Positions 8,746-16,561 are shown, numbered from the stretch's first letter. The stretch is DNA of 64,000 nucleotides from Streptomyces corallincola (GCF_019104725.1 NZ_JAHRXF010000023.1:1-64000), one strand, 5' to 3'. Numbers and translations: made by a program. Notes: generated by a model from the sequence alone, not told the origin.

Positions 8746-8790
8746 ACGACGCCCGGCGCGGACTTCGGTCCCGCCGGGCGTTTCGTCGTA
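8746..8790 (+). terminator. Hairpin terminator after pccA
   Basis: ACGACGCCCGGCG pairs with CGCCGGGCGTTTCGT across a loop of about 13 bases, about 30 bp after the pccA stop. The stem is GC-rich with only a short T run, as is common in Streptomyces. Confidence 0.7.
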
Positions 8791-8895
8791 CGGAGCGGCC
8801 GTACGTGGCTGTCGTACGGGGAGGTCGCGCGGGGCGGCCGTACGGGCGCGGTACGCGGGCCCCAGGTGGCCGGGGCCGTACGCCCGCCGTACGGC
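8785..8895. repeat. GTAC-rich segment between convergent genes
   Basis: About seven GTAC tetramers, mostly as CGTACGG or CCGTACG, fall within about 110 bp between the pccA terminator and the deoR stop. Several can pair with each other as small palindromes. No gene is seen here. Confidence 0.4.
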
Positions 8896-8927
8896 CCCGC
8901 GGAGCCCGTGCCGCCCGGCGTGCGCCG

Positions 8928-9878
8928 CTATCTGCGGCGCAGGTCCGCCACGCGGCTCCGCTCCCGTTCCCGTTCCGCCGGGCCCGGCTGCTGCTGGTCG
9001 CCCAGCATGCCGCGCAGGCCGCCGGTGGCTTGGCGGCGGGGTCCGGGCACCGCGCGGCGGCGCGGTGTGGACCCCTGCTCACCCCCCGGAGCCCCGTTCG
9101 CCCCGGCCACGGCGATCTGCACCCCCTGGTCCGCGAGGGCCTGCAACTCGGTGGCGGCGCGCTCGTCGTGGGCGGGCGGGTCGTCGGTGACCAGCCGGGT
9201 GATGAGGTCGGTGGCCACCGTCTGGAACATGGTGTCGGTGCCCAGCTTGGTGTGGTCGGCGAGGACCACGACCTCGGCGGCGGCCTGCACCAGCGCCCGG
9301 TCCACGGAGGCCGAGAGCATGTTGGAGGTGGACAGCCCGCGCTCGGCGGTCAGTCCGCTCCCGGAGAGGAACGCCTTGGACACCCGCAGCCCCTGGAGGG
9401 ACTGTTCGGCCCCGGAGCCCACCAGGGCGTAGTTGGAGCCGCGCAGGGTGCCGCCGGTCATGACGACCTCGACGCGGTTGGCATGGGCCAACGCCTGGGC
9501 GACCAGGAGGGAGTTGGTGACGACGGTGAGGCCGGGGACACGGGCGAGCCGACGGGCCAGCTCCTGCGTGGTCGTCCCCGCACCGACGACGATGGCCTCG
9601 CCCTCCTCGACGAGTCCCGCGGCGAGGTCGGCGATGGCCGTCTTCTCCGCGGTGGCGAGATGCGATTTCTGCGGAAAGCCGGACTCTCGCGTGAATCCAC
9701 CCGGCAATACCGCACCGCCGTGCCGGCGGTCGAGGAGTCCTTCTGCCTCCAGTGCGCGCACGTCCCGCCGTACGGTCACTTCGGAGGTCTGGACGACGCG
9801 GGCGAGTTCCCGGAGCGACACCGCTCCGTTGGCTCGCACCATTTCGAGGATCAATTGACGACGTTCTGCAGCGAACAC
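8928..9878 (-). CDS. DeoR-family transcriptional regulator
   Basis: The 316-residue protein has an N-terminal DeoR helix-turn-helix (about 3-58: AAERRQLILEMV ... SEVTVRRDVRALEAEGLLDRRHGGAV) and a sugar-phosphate-binding DeoR C-terminal domain (about 75-235, with IVVGAGTTTQELA and VVTNSLLVA). The last 70 residues are basic and low-complexity, longer than usual. It starts at GTG 9878 without a clear ribosome site. It lies downstream of lpdA on the same strand, 165 bp apart, and close to punA. DeoR proteins often respond to phosphorylated sugars or nucleoside breakdown products, so it is a candidate regulator of the nucleoside genes in this window. Confidence 0.88.
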   Translation of the reverse strand: MFAAERRQLILEMVRANGAVSLRELARVVQTSEVTVRRDVRALEAEGLLDRRHGGAVLPGGFTRESGFPQKSHLATAEKTAIADLAAGLVEEGEAIVVGAGTTTQELARRLARVPGLTVVTNSLLVAQALAHANRVEVVMTGGTLRGSNYALVGSGAEQSLQGLRVSKAFLSGSGLTAERGLSTSNMLSASVDRALVQAAAEVVVLADHTKLGTDTMFQTVATDLITRLVTDDPPAHDERAATELQALADQGVQIAVAGANGAPGGEQGSTPRRRAVPGPRRQATGGLRGMLGDQQQPGPAERERERSRVADLRRR

Positions 9879-10043
9879 GAAACTGACAGTAACGCCAACG
9901 ACCGTCTGCTTTCAGCAGTTTGCGCCGAATAGCAGAAGTTGTTCGCAGGGCATGGCGGGAGGTGGTATAGGGCCTACCCGTCCCGCCTATGCCGTACGCA
10001 TGCTCGACAACGCGCCGTGACCAGCGGGAAGTCGGCGGCCGGG
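9879..10043. promoter_or_regulatory. deoR upstream region with CTGCTttcAGCAG
   Basis: This 165-bp gap lies between the lpdA stop and the deoR start. It contains the small inverted repeat CTGCTTTCAGCAG (about 9906-9918) and a related AGCAGAAGTTGTTCG about 15 bp further on. These are candidate autoregulatory sites for the DeoR protein. Confidence 0.35.
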
Positions 10044-11483
10044 TCAGAAGTCGGCGCCGGCCTTGGGGGTCTGCAACTGGCGGGCGACTTCCGCGATCGA
10101 CCCGGAGAGCGAGGGATAGACCGTGAAAGCGTTGGCGATCTGTTCAACCGTCAAATTGTTGTCCACGGCGATCGAGATCGGATGGATCAGTTCCGAGGCG
10201 CGCGGCGCGACCACCACACCGCCGACCACGATGCCCGTGCCGGGGCGGGCGAACAGCTTCACGAAGCCGTCCCGGATGCCCTGCATCTTGGCGCGCGGGT
10301 TGCGCAGCAGCGGCAGCTTCACCACGCGGGCGTCGATCCTCCCCGCGTCCACGTCCGCCTGGGTGGTGCCGACGGTGGCGATCTCCGGGTCGGTGAAGAC
10401 GTTGGAGGAGACCGTCCTCAGGTTCAGCGGGGCCACCGCGTCGCCCAGGAAGTGGTACATGGCGATACGGCCCTGCATGGCCGCCACCGAGGCGAGCGCG
10501 AAGACACCGGTCACGTCACCGGCCGCGTAGACACCGGGGGCGGTGGTGCGGGAGACCTTGTCCGTCCAGATGTGCCCGGAGTCGCGGACCTTGACGCCCG
10601 CCTCCTCCAGACCGAGACCCGCGCTGTTGGGGATGGCGCCGACCGCCATCAGGCAGTGCGTGCCGGAGATGACCCGGCCGTCCGCGAGCGTGACCTCGAC
10701 CCGGTCCCCGACCCGCTTGGCGGACTGGGCGCGGGAGCGTGCCATCACGTTCATGCCCCGGCGCCGGAACACGTCCTCCAGCACCTCGGCGGCGTCCGGG
10801 TCCTCGCCCGGCAGCACCCGGTCGCGGGAGGAGACGAGGGTGACCTCGGAACCGAGCGCCTGGTACGCACCCGCGAACTCGGCACCGGTCACGCCGGAAC
10901 CGACCACGATCAGTTCCCTGGGCAGCTCGTCCAGGTCGTACACCTGGGTCCAGTTCAGGATGCGCTCGCCGTCGGGCTGCGCGTCGGGCAGCTCGCGCGG
11001 ATGACCGCCGGTGGCCAGGAGTACGGCGTCGGCGGTGAGCGTCTCCTCGGTACCGTCGGCGGCGGTCACCACGACCTTCCGGGACCCGTCCAGCGCCTGC
11101 ATCCCGTCCAGCCGGCCCCGGCCGCGCAGCACCCGCGCCCCGGCCCGCGTGACGGACGCGGCGATGTCGTGCGACTGCGCGAGCGCCAGCCGCTTCACCC
11201 GCCGGTTCACCTTGCCCAGATCCACCCCGACCACCCGCGCGGCCTGCTCCATCGGGGGGGTGTCGTCGGCCACGATGATGCCCAGCTCCTCGTAGGAGGA
11301 GTCGAACGTCGTCATCACCTCGGCCGTGGCGATCAGCGTCTTCGACGGCACGCAGTCGGTCAGCACCGACGCGCCGCCCAGACCGTCGCAGTCCACGACG
11401 GTCACCTCCGCCCCGAGCTGCGCGGCCACCAGCGCCGCTTCGTATCCGCCGGGTCCGCCACCGATGATCACGATCCGAGTCAC
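10044..11483 (-). CDS. lpdA: LpdA-like NAD(P)H flavoprotein reductase
   Basis: The 479-residue protein is a pyridine nucleotide-disulfide reductase-fold flavoprotein: FAD site IVIIGGGPGGYEAA (4-17), NAD(P) site VVGSGVTGAEFAGAY, FAD site GVYAAGDVTG, and a C-terminal dimerisation domain. The usual redox pair (GGTCxxxxC) reads GGASVLTDCVPSK, so the first cysteine is Ser39 and only Cys44 remains. That is the LpdA (Rv3303c) pattern, an NAD(P)H:quinone reductase-type enzyme, not a lipoamide dehydrogenase. I chose GTG 11483 because GGGAGA lies 9 bases upstream; ATG 11492 is too close to that site. Confidence 0.9.
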   Translation of the reverse strand: MTRIVIIGGGPGGYEAALVAAQLGAEVTVVDCDGLGGASVLTDCVPSKTLIATAEVMTTFDSSYEELGIIVADDTPPMEQAARVVGVDLGKVNRRVKRLALAQSHDIAASVTRAGARVLRGRGRLDGMQALDGSRKVVVTAADGTEETLTADAVLLATGGHPRELPDAQPDGERILNWTQVYDLDELPRELIVVGSGVTGAEFAGAYQALGSEVTLVSSRDRVLPGEDPDAAEVLEDVFRRRGMNVMARSRAQSAKRVGDRVEVTLADGRVISGTHCLMAVGAIPNSAGLGLEEAGVKVRDSGHIWTDKVSRTTAPGVYAAGDVTGVFALASVAAMQGRIAMYHFLGDAVAPLNLRTVSSNVFTDPEIATVGTTQADVDAGRIDARVVKLPLLRNPRAKMQGIRDGFVKLFARPGTGIVVGGVVVAPRASELIHPISIAVDNNLTVEQIANAFTVYPSLSGSIAEVARQLQTPKAGADF

Positions 11484-11621
11484 GCCCCCCATTCTCCCGC
11501 ACCCCACCCCATGCCCGTGCCGGGGGGCAGATCCCCCGCGACGAGAGGCCGCATCGGGGCCCGAAGCCCGGCGGCCGGAAGCCGCTTCAGAGGCGCGGAG
11601 ACCGGCGGCGGGAAGCCGCCT

Positions 11622-11851
11622 CAGGGGCGCGGGGAACTGCGCGACAAGCCACAACGCACCCGCGGGGACCCCCGAAACCCGGGCCACCCCCAAGGGGCGC
11701 GGGGAACTGCGCGAGAACCCCGACGGCCCCGCACCCGAAAACACACCCAAGCCACCCCTCAGGGGTGCGGGGAACTGCGCGAACCACCACGCCGATCCCG
11801 CACCCGACACACAACCCCAGGCACAGAAAGGGGCGCGGGGAACGGCGCGAC
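11622..11851. repeat. Four copies of GGGGCGCGGGGAACTGCGCG, period about 69 bp
   Basis: GGGGCGCGGGGAACTGCGCG starts at 11624 and 11694. A GGGGTGCGGGGAACTGCGCG copy starts at about 11762 and a GGGGCGCGGGGAACGGCGCG copy at 11830, spaced 70, 68 and 68 bp. Copies 1 and 4 also share the following CGACAAGCCACAACGCAC. A degraded version may lie at 11589. This unit is widespread in Streptomyces intergenic DNA. Confidence 0.85.
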
Positions 11852-11859
11852 AAGCCACA

Positions 11860-11908
11860 ACGCACGCGCACGCGCACCCGCACCCGCACCCGCACCCGCA
11901 CCCACCAC
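11860..11908. repeat. CGCACC/CGCACG hexamer tandem tract
   Basis: About eight tandem hexamers (CGCACG twice, then CGCACC repeated) lie between the last intergenic repeat copy and the punA promoter. Confidence 0.7.
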
Positions 11909-11965
11909 CCCCGTTCCCCACCACCCCCGGGAAGACAACGATCACATTCCCGTCCCCCCAGGGGT

Positions 11966-11977
11966 CTACGCGCGTAA
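11966..11977 (+). promoter_or_regulatory. Nucleoside-regulon operator, punA
   Basis: CTACGCGCGTAA, one of five near-identical palindromes in the window, all at nucleoside genes. It ends 25 bp before the punA GTG and 12 bp before the putative -10 TACCCT (11990-11995), so it sits in the promoter spacer. Confidence 0.7.
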
Positions 11978-11989
11978 ACGAACACCCGC

Positions 11990-12001
11990 TACCCTCAACC
12001 C
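11990..12001 (+). promoter_or_regulatory. punA -10 element, probably leaderless
   Basis: TACCCT at 11990-11995 lies 6 bp before the GTG at 12002. There is no Shine-Dalgarno sequence. This spacing implies that transcription starts at or next to the start codon. Confidence 0.5.
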
Positions 12002-12826
12002 GTGAACGCATCTCTTCTTCCGGACGACACCCAGGCGGACCCGTACACGGCCGCCCACACCGCCGCGACCCGCCTGCGCGAACTGACCGGCGCGGACACC
12101 CACGACGTCGCCCTCGTCATGGGCTCCGGCTGGGCCCCGGCCGTGGACGCCCTCGGCACCCCCGACGCCGAGTTCCCGGTCACCGAGCTCCCCGGCTTCC
12201 CGCCCCCCGCCGTACAGGGCCACGGCGGCAAGATCCGCTCGTACGCCACGGGCGACAAGCGGGCGCTGGTCTTCCTCGGCCGTACCCACTACTACGAGGG
12301 CCGGGGCGTCGCGGCCGTCGCGCACGGCGTCCGCACCGCCGTGGCCGCGGGCTGCCGGACCATCGTGCTCACCAACGGCTGCGGCGGCCTGCGCGAGGGC
12401 ATGCGCCCCGGCCAGCCGGTGCTGATCGCGGACCACATCAACCTCACCGCGACCTCCCCGATCGTCGGCGCGAACTTCGTGGACCTGACGGACCTGTACT
12501 CCCCGCGCCTGCGCGCGCTGTGCAAGGAGATCGACCCGAGCCTGGAGGAAGGCGTCTACGCGCAGTTCCCCGGCCCGCACTACGAGACCCCGGCCGAGAT
12601 CCGCATGGCCCGCACGATCGGCGCCGACCTGGTCGGCATGTCCACCGTGCTGGAGGCCATCGCCGCGCGCGAGGCGGGCGCCGAGGTGCTGGGCATCTCC
12701 CTGGTGACCAACCTCGCCGCCGGTATGACCGGTGAGCCGCTCAACCACGAGGAGGTCCTCCAGGCGGGCCGCGACTCGGCGGCGCACATGGGCGAGCTGC
12801 TCACGCAGGTGCTGGGCAAGCTGTAG
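12002..12826 (+). CDS. punA: Purine nucleoside phosphorylase
   Basis: Phosphorolysis of purine (deoxy)nucleosides to free base and (deoxy)ribose-1-phosphate. The 274-residue protein is a trimeric-type (NP-II) phosphorylase: MGSGWAP phosphate loop (about 40-46), GHGGKIRSY, GRTHYYEGRG, LTNGCGGLREGMRPG, the purine-site region GPHYETPAEIRM, and the VGMSTVLEAIAAREAG/LVTNLAAG motifs. It begins at GTG 12002 with a promoter but no ribosome site. The phosphomutase gene follows by 59 bp, so the sugar-1-phosphate product can be isomerised by its operon partner. Confidence 0.94.
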   Translation: MNASLLPDDTQADPYTAAHTAATRLRELTGADTHDVALVMGSGWAPAVDALGTPDAEFPVTELPGFPPPAVQGHGGKIRSYATGDKRALVFLGRTHYYEGRGVAAVAHGVRTAVAAGCRTIVLTNGCGGLREGMRPGQPVLIADHINLTATSPIVGANFVDLTDLYSPRLRALCKEIDPSLEEGVYAQFPGPHYETPAEIRMARTIGADLVGMSTVLEAIAAREAGAEVLGISLVTNLAAGMTGEPLNHEEVLQAGRDSAAHMGELLTQVLGKL

Positions 12827-12885
12827 GAAACGCCGGTCGGCGGACCGTACGGAGTCGGCAGACATCAGGAGAGGTTGAACCCAAG

Positions 12886-14517
12886 GTGCACGACGATCTC
12901 ATGGCCAAGGCCACCGCATGGCTCGCGGAGGACCCCGACCCGGAGACCCGCGAGGAACTGGCCAAGCTGATCGAGGCGGGTGACACCGAGGAGCTGACCG
13001 CCCGGTTCGCCGGGACGCTCCAGTTCGGCACGGCGGGCCTGCGCGGAGAGCTGGGCGCGGGCCCGATGCGGATGAACCGCTCGGTGGTGATCCGCGCGGC
13101 GGCCGGTCTCGCGGCCTACCTGAAGCAGCAGGGCCACGGGGACGGCCTCGTCGTCGTCGGCTACGACGCCCGGCACAAGTCGGCCGACTTCGCGCGGGAC
13201 ACGGCCGCCGTGATGACCGGCGCGGGCCTGCGGGCCGCCGTACTCCCCCGTCCGCTCCCGACGCCGGTGCTCGCGTTCGCCATCCGGCACCTGGGCGCGG
13301 TCGCGGGCGTGGAGGTCACCGCCAGCCACAACCCGCCGCGCGACAACGGCTACAAGGTGTACCTGGGCGACGGCTCCCAGATCGTGCCGCCCGCCGACGC
13401 GGGCATCGCCGCCGGGATCGACGCGATCGCCTCCCTGGACGACGTACCCCGCCCGGAGAGCGGCTGGGAGATCCTGGACGACGCGGTGCTGGACGCGTAT
13501 CTGGCCCGTACGGACGAGGTGCTGGCCCCGGACTCCCCGCGTACCGCGCGCACGGTCTACACGGCGATGCACGGCGTCGGCAAGGACGTCCTGCTGGCCG
13601 CGTTCGCCCGCGCCGGGTTCCCGGAACCGGTCCTGGTGACCGAGCAGGCCGAGCCCGACCCGGACTTCCCCACCGTCGCCTTCCCCAACCCGGAGGAGCC
13701 GGGCGCGATGGACCTGGCCTTCGCCACGGCCCGCACCGCCGACCCGGACCTGATCATCGCCAACGACCCCGACGCCGACCGCTGCGCCGCGGCCGTGAAG
13801 GACGGTGCCGACTGGCGCATGCTGCGCGGCGACGAGGTCGGCTCCCTGCTCGCGGCCCACCTGGTCCGCCGGGGCGTCCGGGGCACCTTCGCGGAGTCGA
13901 TCGTCTCCTCGTCCCTGCTCGGCCGCATCGCGGAGGCGGCGGGCCTGCGCCACGAGGAGACCCTCACCGGCTTCAAGTGGATCGCCCGCGCCGAGGGCCT
14001 GCGCTACGGCTACGAGGAAGCCCTCGGCTACTGCGTCGATCCGGACGGCGTCCGCGACAAGGACGGCATCACCGCGGCCCTCCTGATCACGGAGCTGGCC
14101 TCCGAACTGAAGCGGGAAGGCCGCACGCTCCTGGACCTGCTGGACGACCTGGCCCTGGAGCACGGCCTCCACGCCACGGACCAGCTCTCGGTCCGCGTGG
14201 ACGACCTGTCGATCATCACGGACGCCATGACCCGCCTCCGCGACCACCCCCCGACCGAGCTGGCCGGCCTCCCCATCACCCACGCGGAGGACCTGACCAA
14301 GGGCACCGACTCCCTCCCCCCCACGGACGGCCTCCGCTACACCCTCACCGGCGCCCGCGTCATCGCCCGCCCCAGCGGCACGGAACCCAAGCTGAAGTGC
14401 TACCTGGAGGTGGTGGTGCCGGTGGAGAACCGGGAAACCATCGCAGCGGCCCGAGCGAAGGCGACGGAGCTGCTGACGGCCCTGAAGCGCGACTTCGCGA
14501 GGGCAGCGGGTCTCTGA
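12886..14517 (+). CDS. Alpha-phosphohexomutase/phosphopentomutase (PGM2-like)
   Basis: The 543-residue protein has the phosphohexomutase layout: FGTAGLRGELGAGPMRMN near the start, the phosphoserine loop TASHNPP (145-151, Ser147), the Mg loop DPDADR (294-299), the sugar loop GYEEALGYCVDPDGVRDKDG, and the phosphate loop RPSGTEPKLKCY. Such genes are usually annotated phosphomannomutase. The GYEEALGY/DPDGVRDKDG form matches the PGM2 branch, which includes true phosphopentomutases. With punA just upstream, conversion of (deoxy)ribose-1-phosphate to the 5-phosphate is the likely role. It starts at GTG 12886 after AGGAGAGG. Confidence 0.9.
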   Translation: MHDDLMAKATAWLAEDPDPETREELAKLIEAGDTEELTARFAGTLQFGTAGLRGELGAGPMRMNRSVVIRAAAGLAAYLKQQGHGDGLVVVGYDARHKSADFARDTAAVMTGAGLRAAVLPRPLPTPVLAFAIRHLGAVAGVEVTASHNPPRDNGYKVYLGDGSQIVPPADAGIAAGIDAIASLDDVPRPESGWEILDDAVLDAYLARTDEVLAPDSPRTARTVYTAMHGVGKDVLLAAFARAGFPEPVLVTEQAEPDPDFPTVAFPNPEEPGAMDLAFATARTADPDLIIANDPDADRCAAAVKDGADWRMLRGDEVGSLLAAHLVRRGVRGTFAESIVSSSLLGRIAEAAGLRHEETLTGFKWIARAEGLRYGYEEALGYCVDPDGVRDKDGITAALLITELASELKREGRTLLDLLDDLALEHGLHATDQLSVRVDDLSIITDAMTRLRDHPPTELAGLPITHAEDLTKGTDSLPPTDGLRYTLTGARVIARPSGTEPKLKCYLEVVVPVENRETIAAARAKATELLTALKRDFARAAGL

Positions 14518-14621
14518 ACGAGCCGGCGGGCGGCCTCGGGGCCACGAGCCCCGAGGCCCCGACCCCAAGGCCCCGTCTCCGAGACCCCGAGCCCGGGAGG
14601 ATGACGGGTAGGATTGGTGGC

Positions 14622-14885
14622 ATGAGTGAGCCCACCGGCAAATACTCGATCACCATGCCCCGCGACATCGCGGAGGCCGCGAAAGCGCGCGGCGGCGCCT
14701 CCGGCCTGTCCGCCTACGTGGCCGCGGCGGTCGCCCGCCAGATCGAGCGGGACAACCTGAACGAACTCATCCAGGTCGCCGAGGCCGAACACGGTCCCGT
14801 CACGGACGAGGAGATCCAGACGCTCCGCGATCAGCTCCACCAGGCACGCCGCGACCAGGCGCGGGGCGGAGCGAACGCCGCGTGA
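14622..14885 (+). CDS. Antitoxin-like protein of a PIN toxin pair
   Basis: The 87-residue protein starts with a beta-strand-like segment (KYSITMPRDIAEAAKARGG), then helices (SAYVAAAVARQIERDNLNEL), and a charged C-terminal tail. This is the layout of ribbon-helix-helix antitoxins that bind DNA with the N-terminus and the toxin with the tail. It begins at ATG 14622 after GGAGG/GGTAGG-like sequence. The stop TGA overlaps the GTG of the PIN gene, the coupling typical of VapBC pairs. The pair opens the accessory island. Confidence 0.75.
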   Translation: MSEPTGKYSITMPRDIAEAAKARGGASGLSAYVAAAVARQIERDNLNELIQVAEAEHGPVTDEEIQTLRDQLHQARRDQARGGANAA

Positions 14886-15295
14886 CCCGCTCACCCGCCG
14901 TCCCGGGCGGCACTCTGGTCCTGGACAGCGAAGGGCTCGCCAAGGCCGTCCTGCGCGACCGTACGGTGACCGGCTGGCTCGCCCTGGCCCGCGCCGACGA
15001 CCTGCGGGTGGTCACCTCGGCGGCCACCCTCGTCGAAGTGGTCCACCCTCGGATCAACCGTCCGGCCCTGGAATGGACGCTCTCCCGCCTCGTCGTGGAA
15101 CCGGTCACCGAGCCCGTCGCCCGCCACGCCGCCGCACTCCTCGCCGACGCCGGCCTCCACGGCCACAAGTACGCCATCGACGCCATACTCGGCGCCACCG
15201 CACTGTCCGCCCCTGGCCCCGTCACCCTCCTGACCTCCGACCCCGAGGACCTGATGGTCCTGTGCGACGGCCGGGTCACCGTGATCAAGGTCTGA
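14882..15295 (+). CDS. PIN-domain toxin (VapC-like ribonuclease)
   Basis: The 137-residue protein fits a PIN ribonuclease, with acidic residues at the expected places: Asp15 (VLDSEGLAKA), Glu52 (ATLVEVVHPR), Asp100 (YAIDAILGATAL) and Asp120 (LLTSDPEDL). VapC toxins cut tRNA or rRNA when released from the antitoxin. The GTG start overlaps the antitoxin stop by 4 bp, so the two are translationally coupled. The target cannot be told from sequence. Confidence 0.82.
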   Translation: MTRSPAVPGGTLVLDSEGLAKAVLRDRTVTGWLALARADDLRVVTSAATLVEVVHPRINRPALEWTLSRLVVEPVTEPVARHAAALLADAGLHGHKYAIDAILGATALSAPGPVTLLTSDPEDLMVLCDGRVTVIKV

Positions 15296-15300
15296 CGCCG

Positions 15301-15855
15301 CTACCGCTGCTCCTTGGTGATCTCGTACCGCACGCCCCCGTGTTCGGCGCCCTCGACCATCGCCATGTCTGGCGGGGTCGGGAGGGTACGGGCCAGGGTC
15401 ATGCCGAGTTTCTTCATCACGTTCTGCGAGCCGAGGTTCAGGAACATCGTCTCGGCCCAGACCATGCGCACCCCGAGCTCGGTGAACGCCTTGTCCAGCA
15501 ACGCCCGCGAGCCCTCGGTGGCGTACCCCTTGCCCCAGGCGGCCTGCCGCAGCCGATAACCGAGTTCGACCTCGTCCAGCGGACCTTCCGCCTCGGGACG
15601 CAGAATGAACCAACCGATGAACGCCCCGCCGTCCTTCTCCTGCGCGGCGAACAGCCCGAGATCGCCACCCCACTTCTCGTACCCGGCAAGGATGTTCGGC
15701 AAATACCGCTCACGGACGATCTCCGGCTCGGTCGGAACACCACCGCTCAGGTACCGCATCACCGCCGGATCACTGTCCAGCTCGATCAGCAACTCCGCGT
15801 CATCGGCGGTGAACCGCCGCAGCACCAGTCGCTCGGTCTCCAGATAAGTGTCCAC
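15301..15855 (-). CDS. GNAT-family N-acetyltransferase
   Basis: The 184-residue protein is a RimJ/RimL-type acetyltransferase: ETERLVLRRFTADDAELLIELDSDPAVMRYL at the start, a central strand FIGWFILRPEA, the acetyl-CoA loop GYRLRQAAWGKGYATEGSRALLDKAF, and the NLGSQNVMKKLGM motif near the end. The substrate is unknown. I chose GTG 15855; the frame runs further upstream to 16080, but that part is low-complexity and overlaps the next gene. It converges on the PIN gene with a 5-bp gap. Confidence 0.82.
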   Translation of the reverse strand: MDTYLETERLVLRRFTADDAELLIELDSDPAVMRYLSGGVPTEPEIVRERYLPNILAGYEKWGGDLGLFAAQEKDGGAFIGWFILRPEAEGPLDEVELGYRLRQAAWGKGYATEGSRALLDKAFTELGVRMVWAETMFLNLGSQNVMKKLGMTLARTLPTPPDMAMVEGAEHGGVRYEITKEQR

Positions 15856-15904
15856 GCCCGGATCATCCCCGACACGGCCCGAACACCCCAGCGATTTTCT
15901 CCGT

Positions 15905-16117
15905 TCAGGGAGCGTCGAGTACTGCTTCCGGGATGTACGGCGTGAGCGTCTCGGCGATGCGGCTGCGCAGCCCGGTGCGGTCATCGATCCAGGTGAGCCA
16001 CGGCACCGGTAGGCACAGCCAGGCCAGACCGGCAGCGACGCGGACCTCGCACTGTCGTCCGGAATCCGGCCACAGGTCATGGGTCGCTCCGACTGCTCCC
16101 GCGAGGCGGTCAGGCAT
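15905..16117 (-). CDS. Small hypothetical protein coupled to the deoxyribosyltransferase-like gene
   Basis: The 70-residue protein (MPDRLAGAVGATHDLWPDSG ... SRIAETLTPYIPEAVLDAP) has a hydrophobic, Trp-rich middle (GLAWLCLPVPWLTWID) and no known motif. Its ATG (16117) lies inside the end of the upstream gene, an 8-bp overlap that argues for a real, co-translated gene. Function unknown; no close family recognised. Confidence 0.5.
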   Translation of the reverse strand: MPDRLAGAVGATHDLWPDSGRQCEVRVAAGLAWLCLPVPWLTWIDDRTGLRSRIAETLTPYIPEAVLDAP

Positions 16118-16499
16118 CAGGGTCAACTTCGGGATGCGTGAAGCGCACCGGCTTGCCGAGCGACCGGGCATACGCGATTTCACTTCGGGTGCTGTCTCCG
16201 ACGTAGCCGCCGACTACGAGCACCTCGTCAGCGAGCCGGATCTTCGCCCGGTGCAGCTCATCGAGTCGAACCTTCAACGCCTCGGCCTCGCCGGGATCGG
16301 ACCAGAGTTCGTGCGGCGCCTTCATGTCACAGCCCGGCTTGACGACGATCTTCCCGGCTTCGGTCTCCCGCAGATCGGCGTCGTTCATCTCGGCCATGAA
16401 ACGGGTGGAGCCGCAGATCACGACGATGCGAGGAAGCCCCAACAGCTCCTTCGCCTGGACGAGTTGCGCCTCGGGGGCAAGCGGCTGCGGGTACGACAC
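16110..16499 (-). CDS. Nucleoside 2-deoxyribosyltransferase-like protein
   Basis: The 129-residue protein begins VSYPQPLAPEAQL and has a Rossmann-like core: IVVICGSTRFMAEMNDADLR (P-loop-like GSTRF), a middle HRAKIRLADEVLVVGGYVGDSTRSEIAYARSLGKPV, and a short C-terminus. The strand-loop-DST-EIAYA pattern is that of the nucleoside 2-deoxyribosyltransferase/DUF4406 group, which covers enzymes acting on nucleosides or nucleotides and also phage-encoded relatives. AGGAGG lies just before GTG 16499. The IS5 copy starts 62 bp upstream. Confidence 0.7.
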   Translation of the reverse strand: MSYPQPLAPEAQLVQAKELLGLPRIVVICGSTRFMAEMNDADLRETEAGKIVVKPGCDMKAPHELWSDPGEAEALKVRLDELHRAKIRLADEVLVVGGYVGDSTRSEIAYARSLGKPVRFTHPEVDPDA

Positions 16500-16561
16500 T
16501 GGTCCTCCTGGCGGTGTGATCCAAGGGCGCTGACTACGGAGACGAAGCCGAGGCTGTCCTA

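Larger units (their letters stand above)
11484..12001. other. Non-coding lpdA-punA divergent region with repeat array
   Basis: This 518-bp region lies between the divergent lpdA and punA starts. It holds the four-copy GGGGCGCGGGGAACTGCGCG array, a CGCACC hexamer tract, and the punA operator and promoter. No gene is supported. Confidence 0.7.

Noticed and set aside
11622..11851. CRISPR-like array because of four regularly spaced repeats
   Set aside because: Repeat is only about 20 bp, spacers of about 48 bp contain related low-complexity sequence, no cas genes; it is a common Streptomyces intergenic repeat.
9939..12005. 688-codon + strand ORF opposite lpdA
   Set aside because: Antisense to lpdA and then through the repeat region; no recognisable domain.
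12865..14568. 567-codon - strand ORF opposite the phosphomutase
   Set aside because: Shadow frame of the mutase gene.
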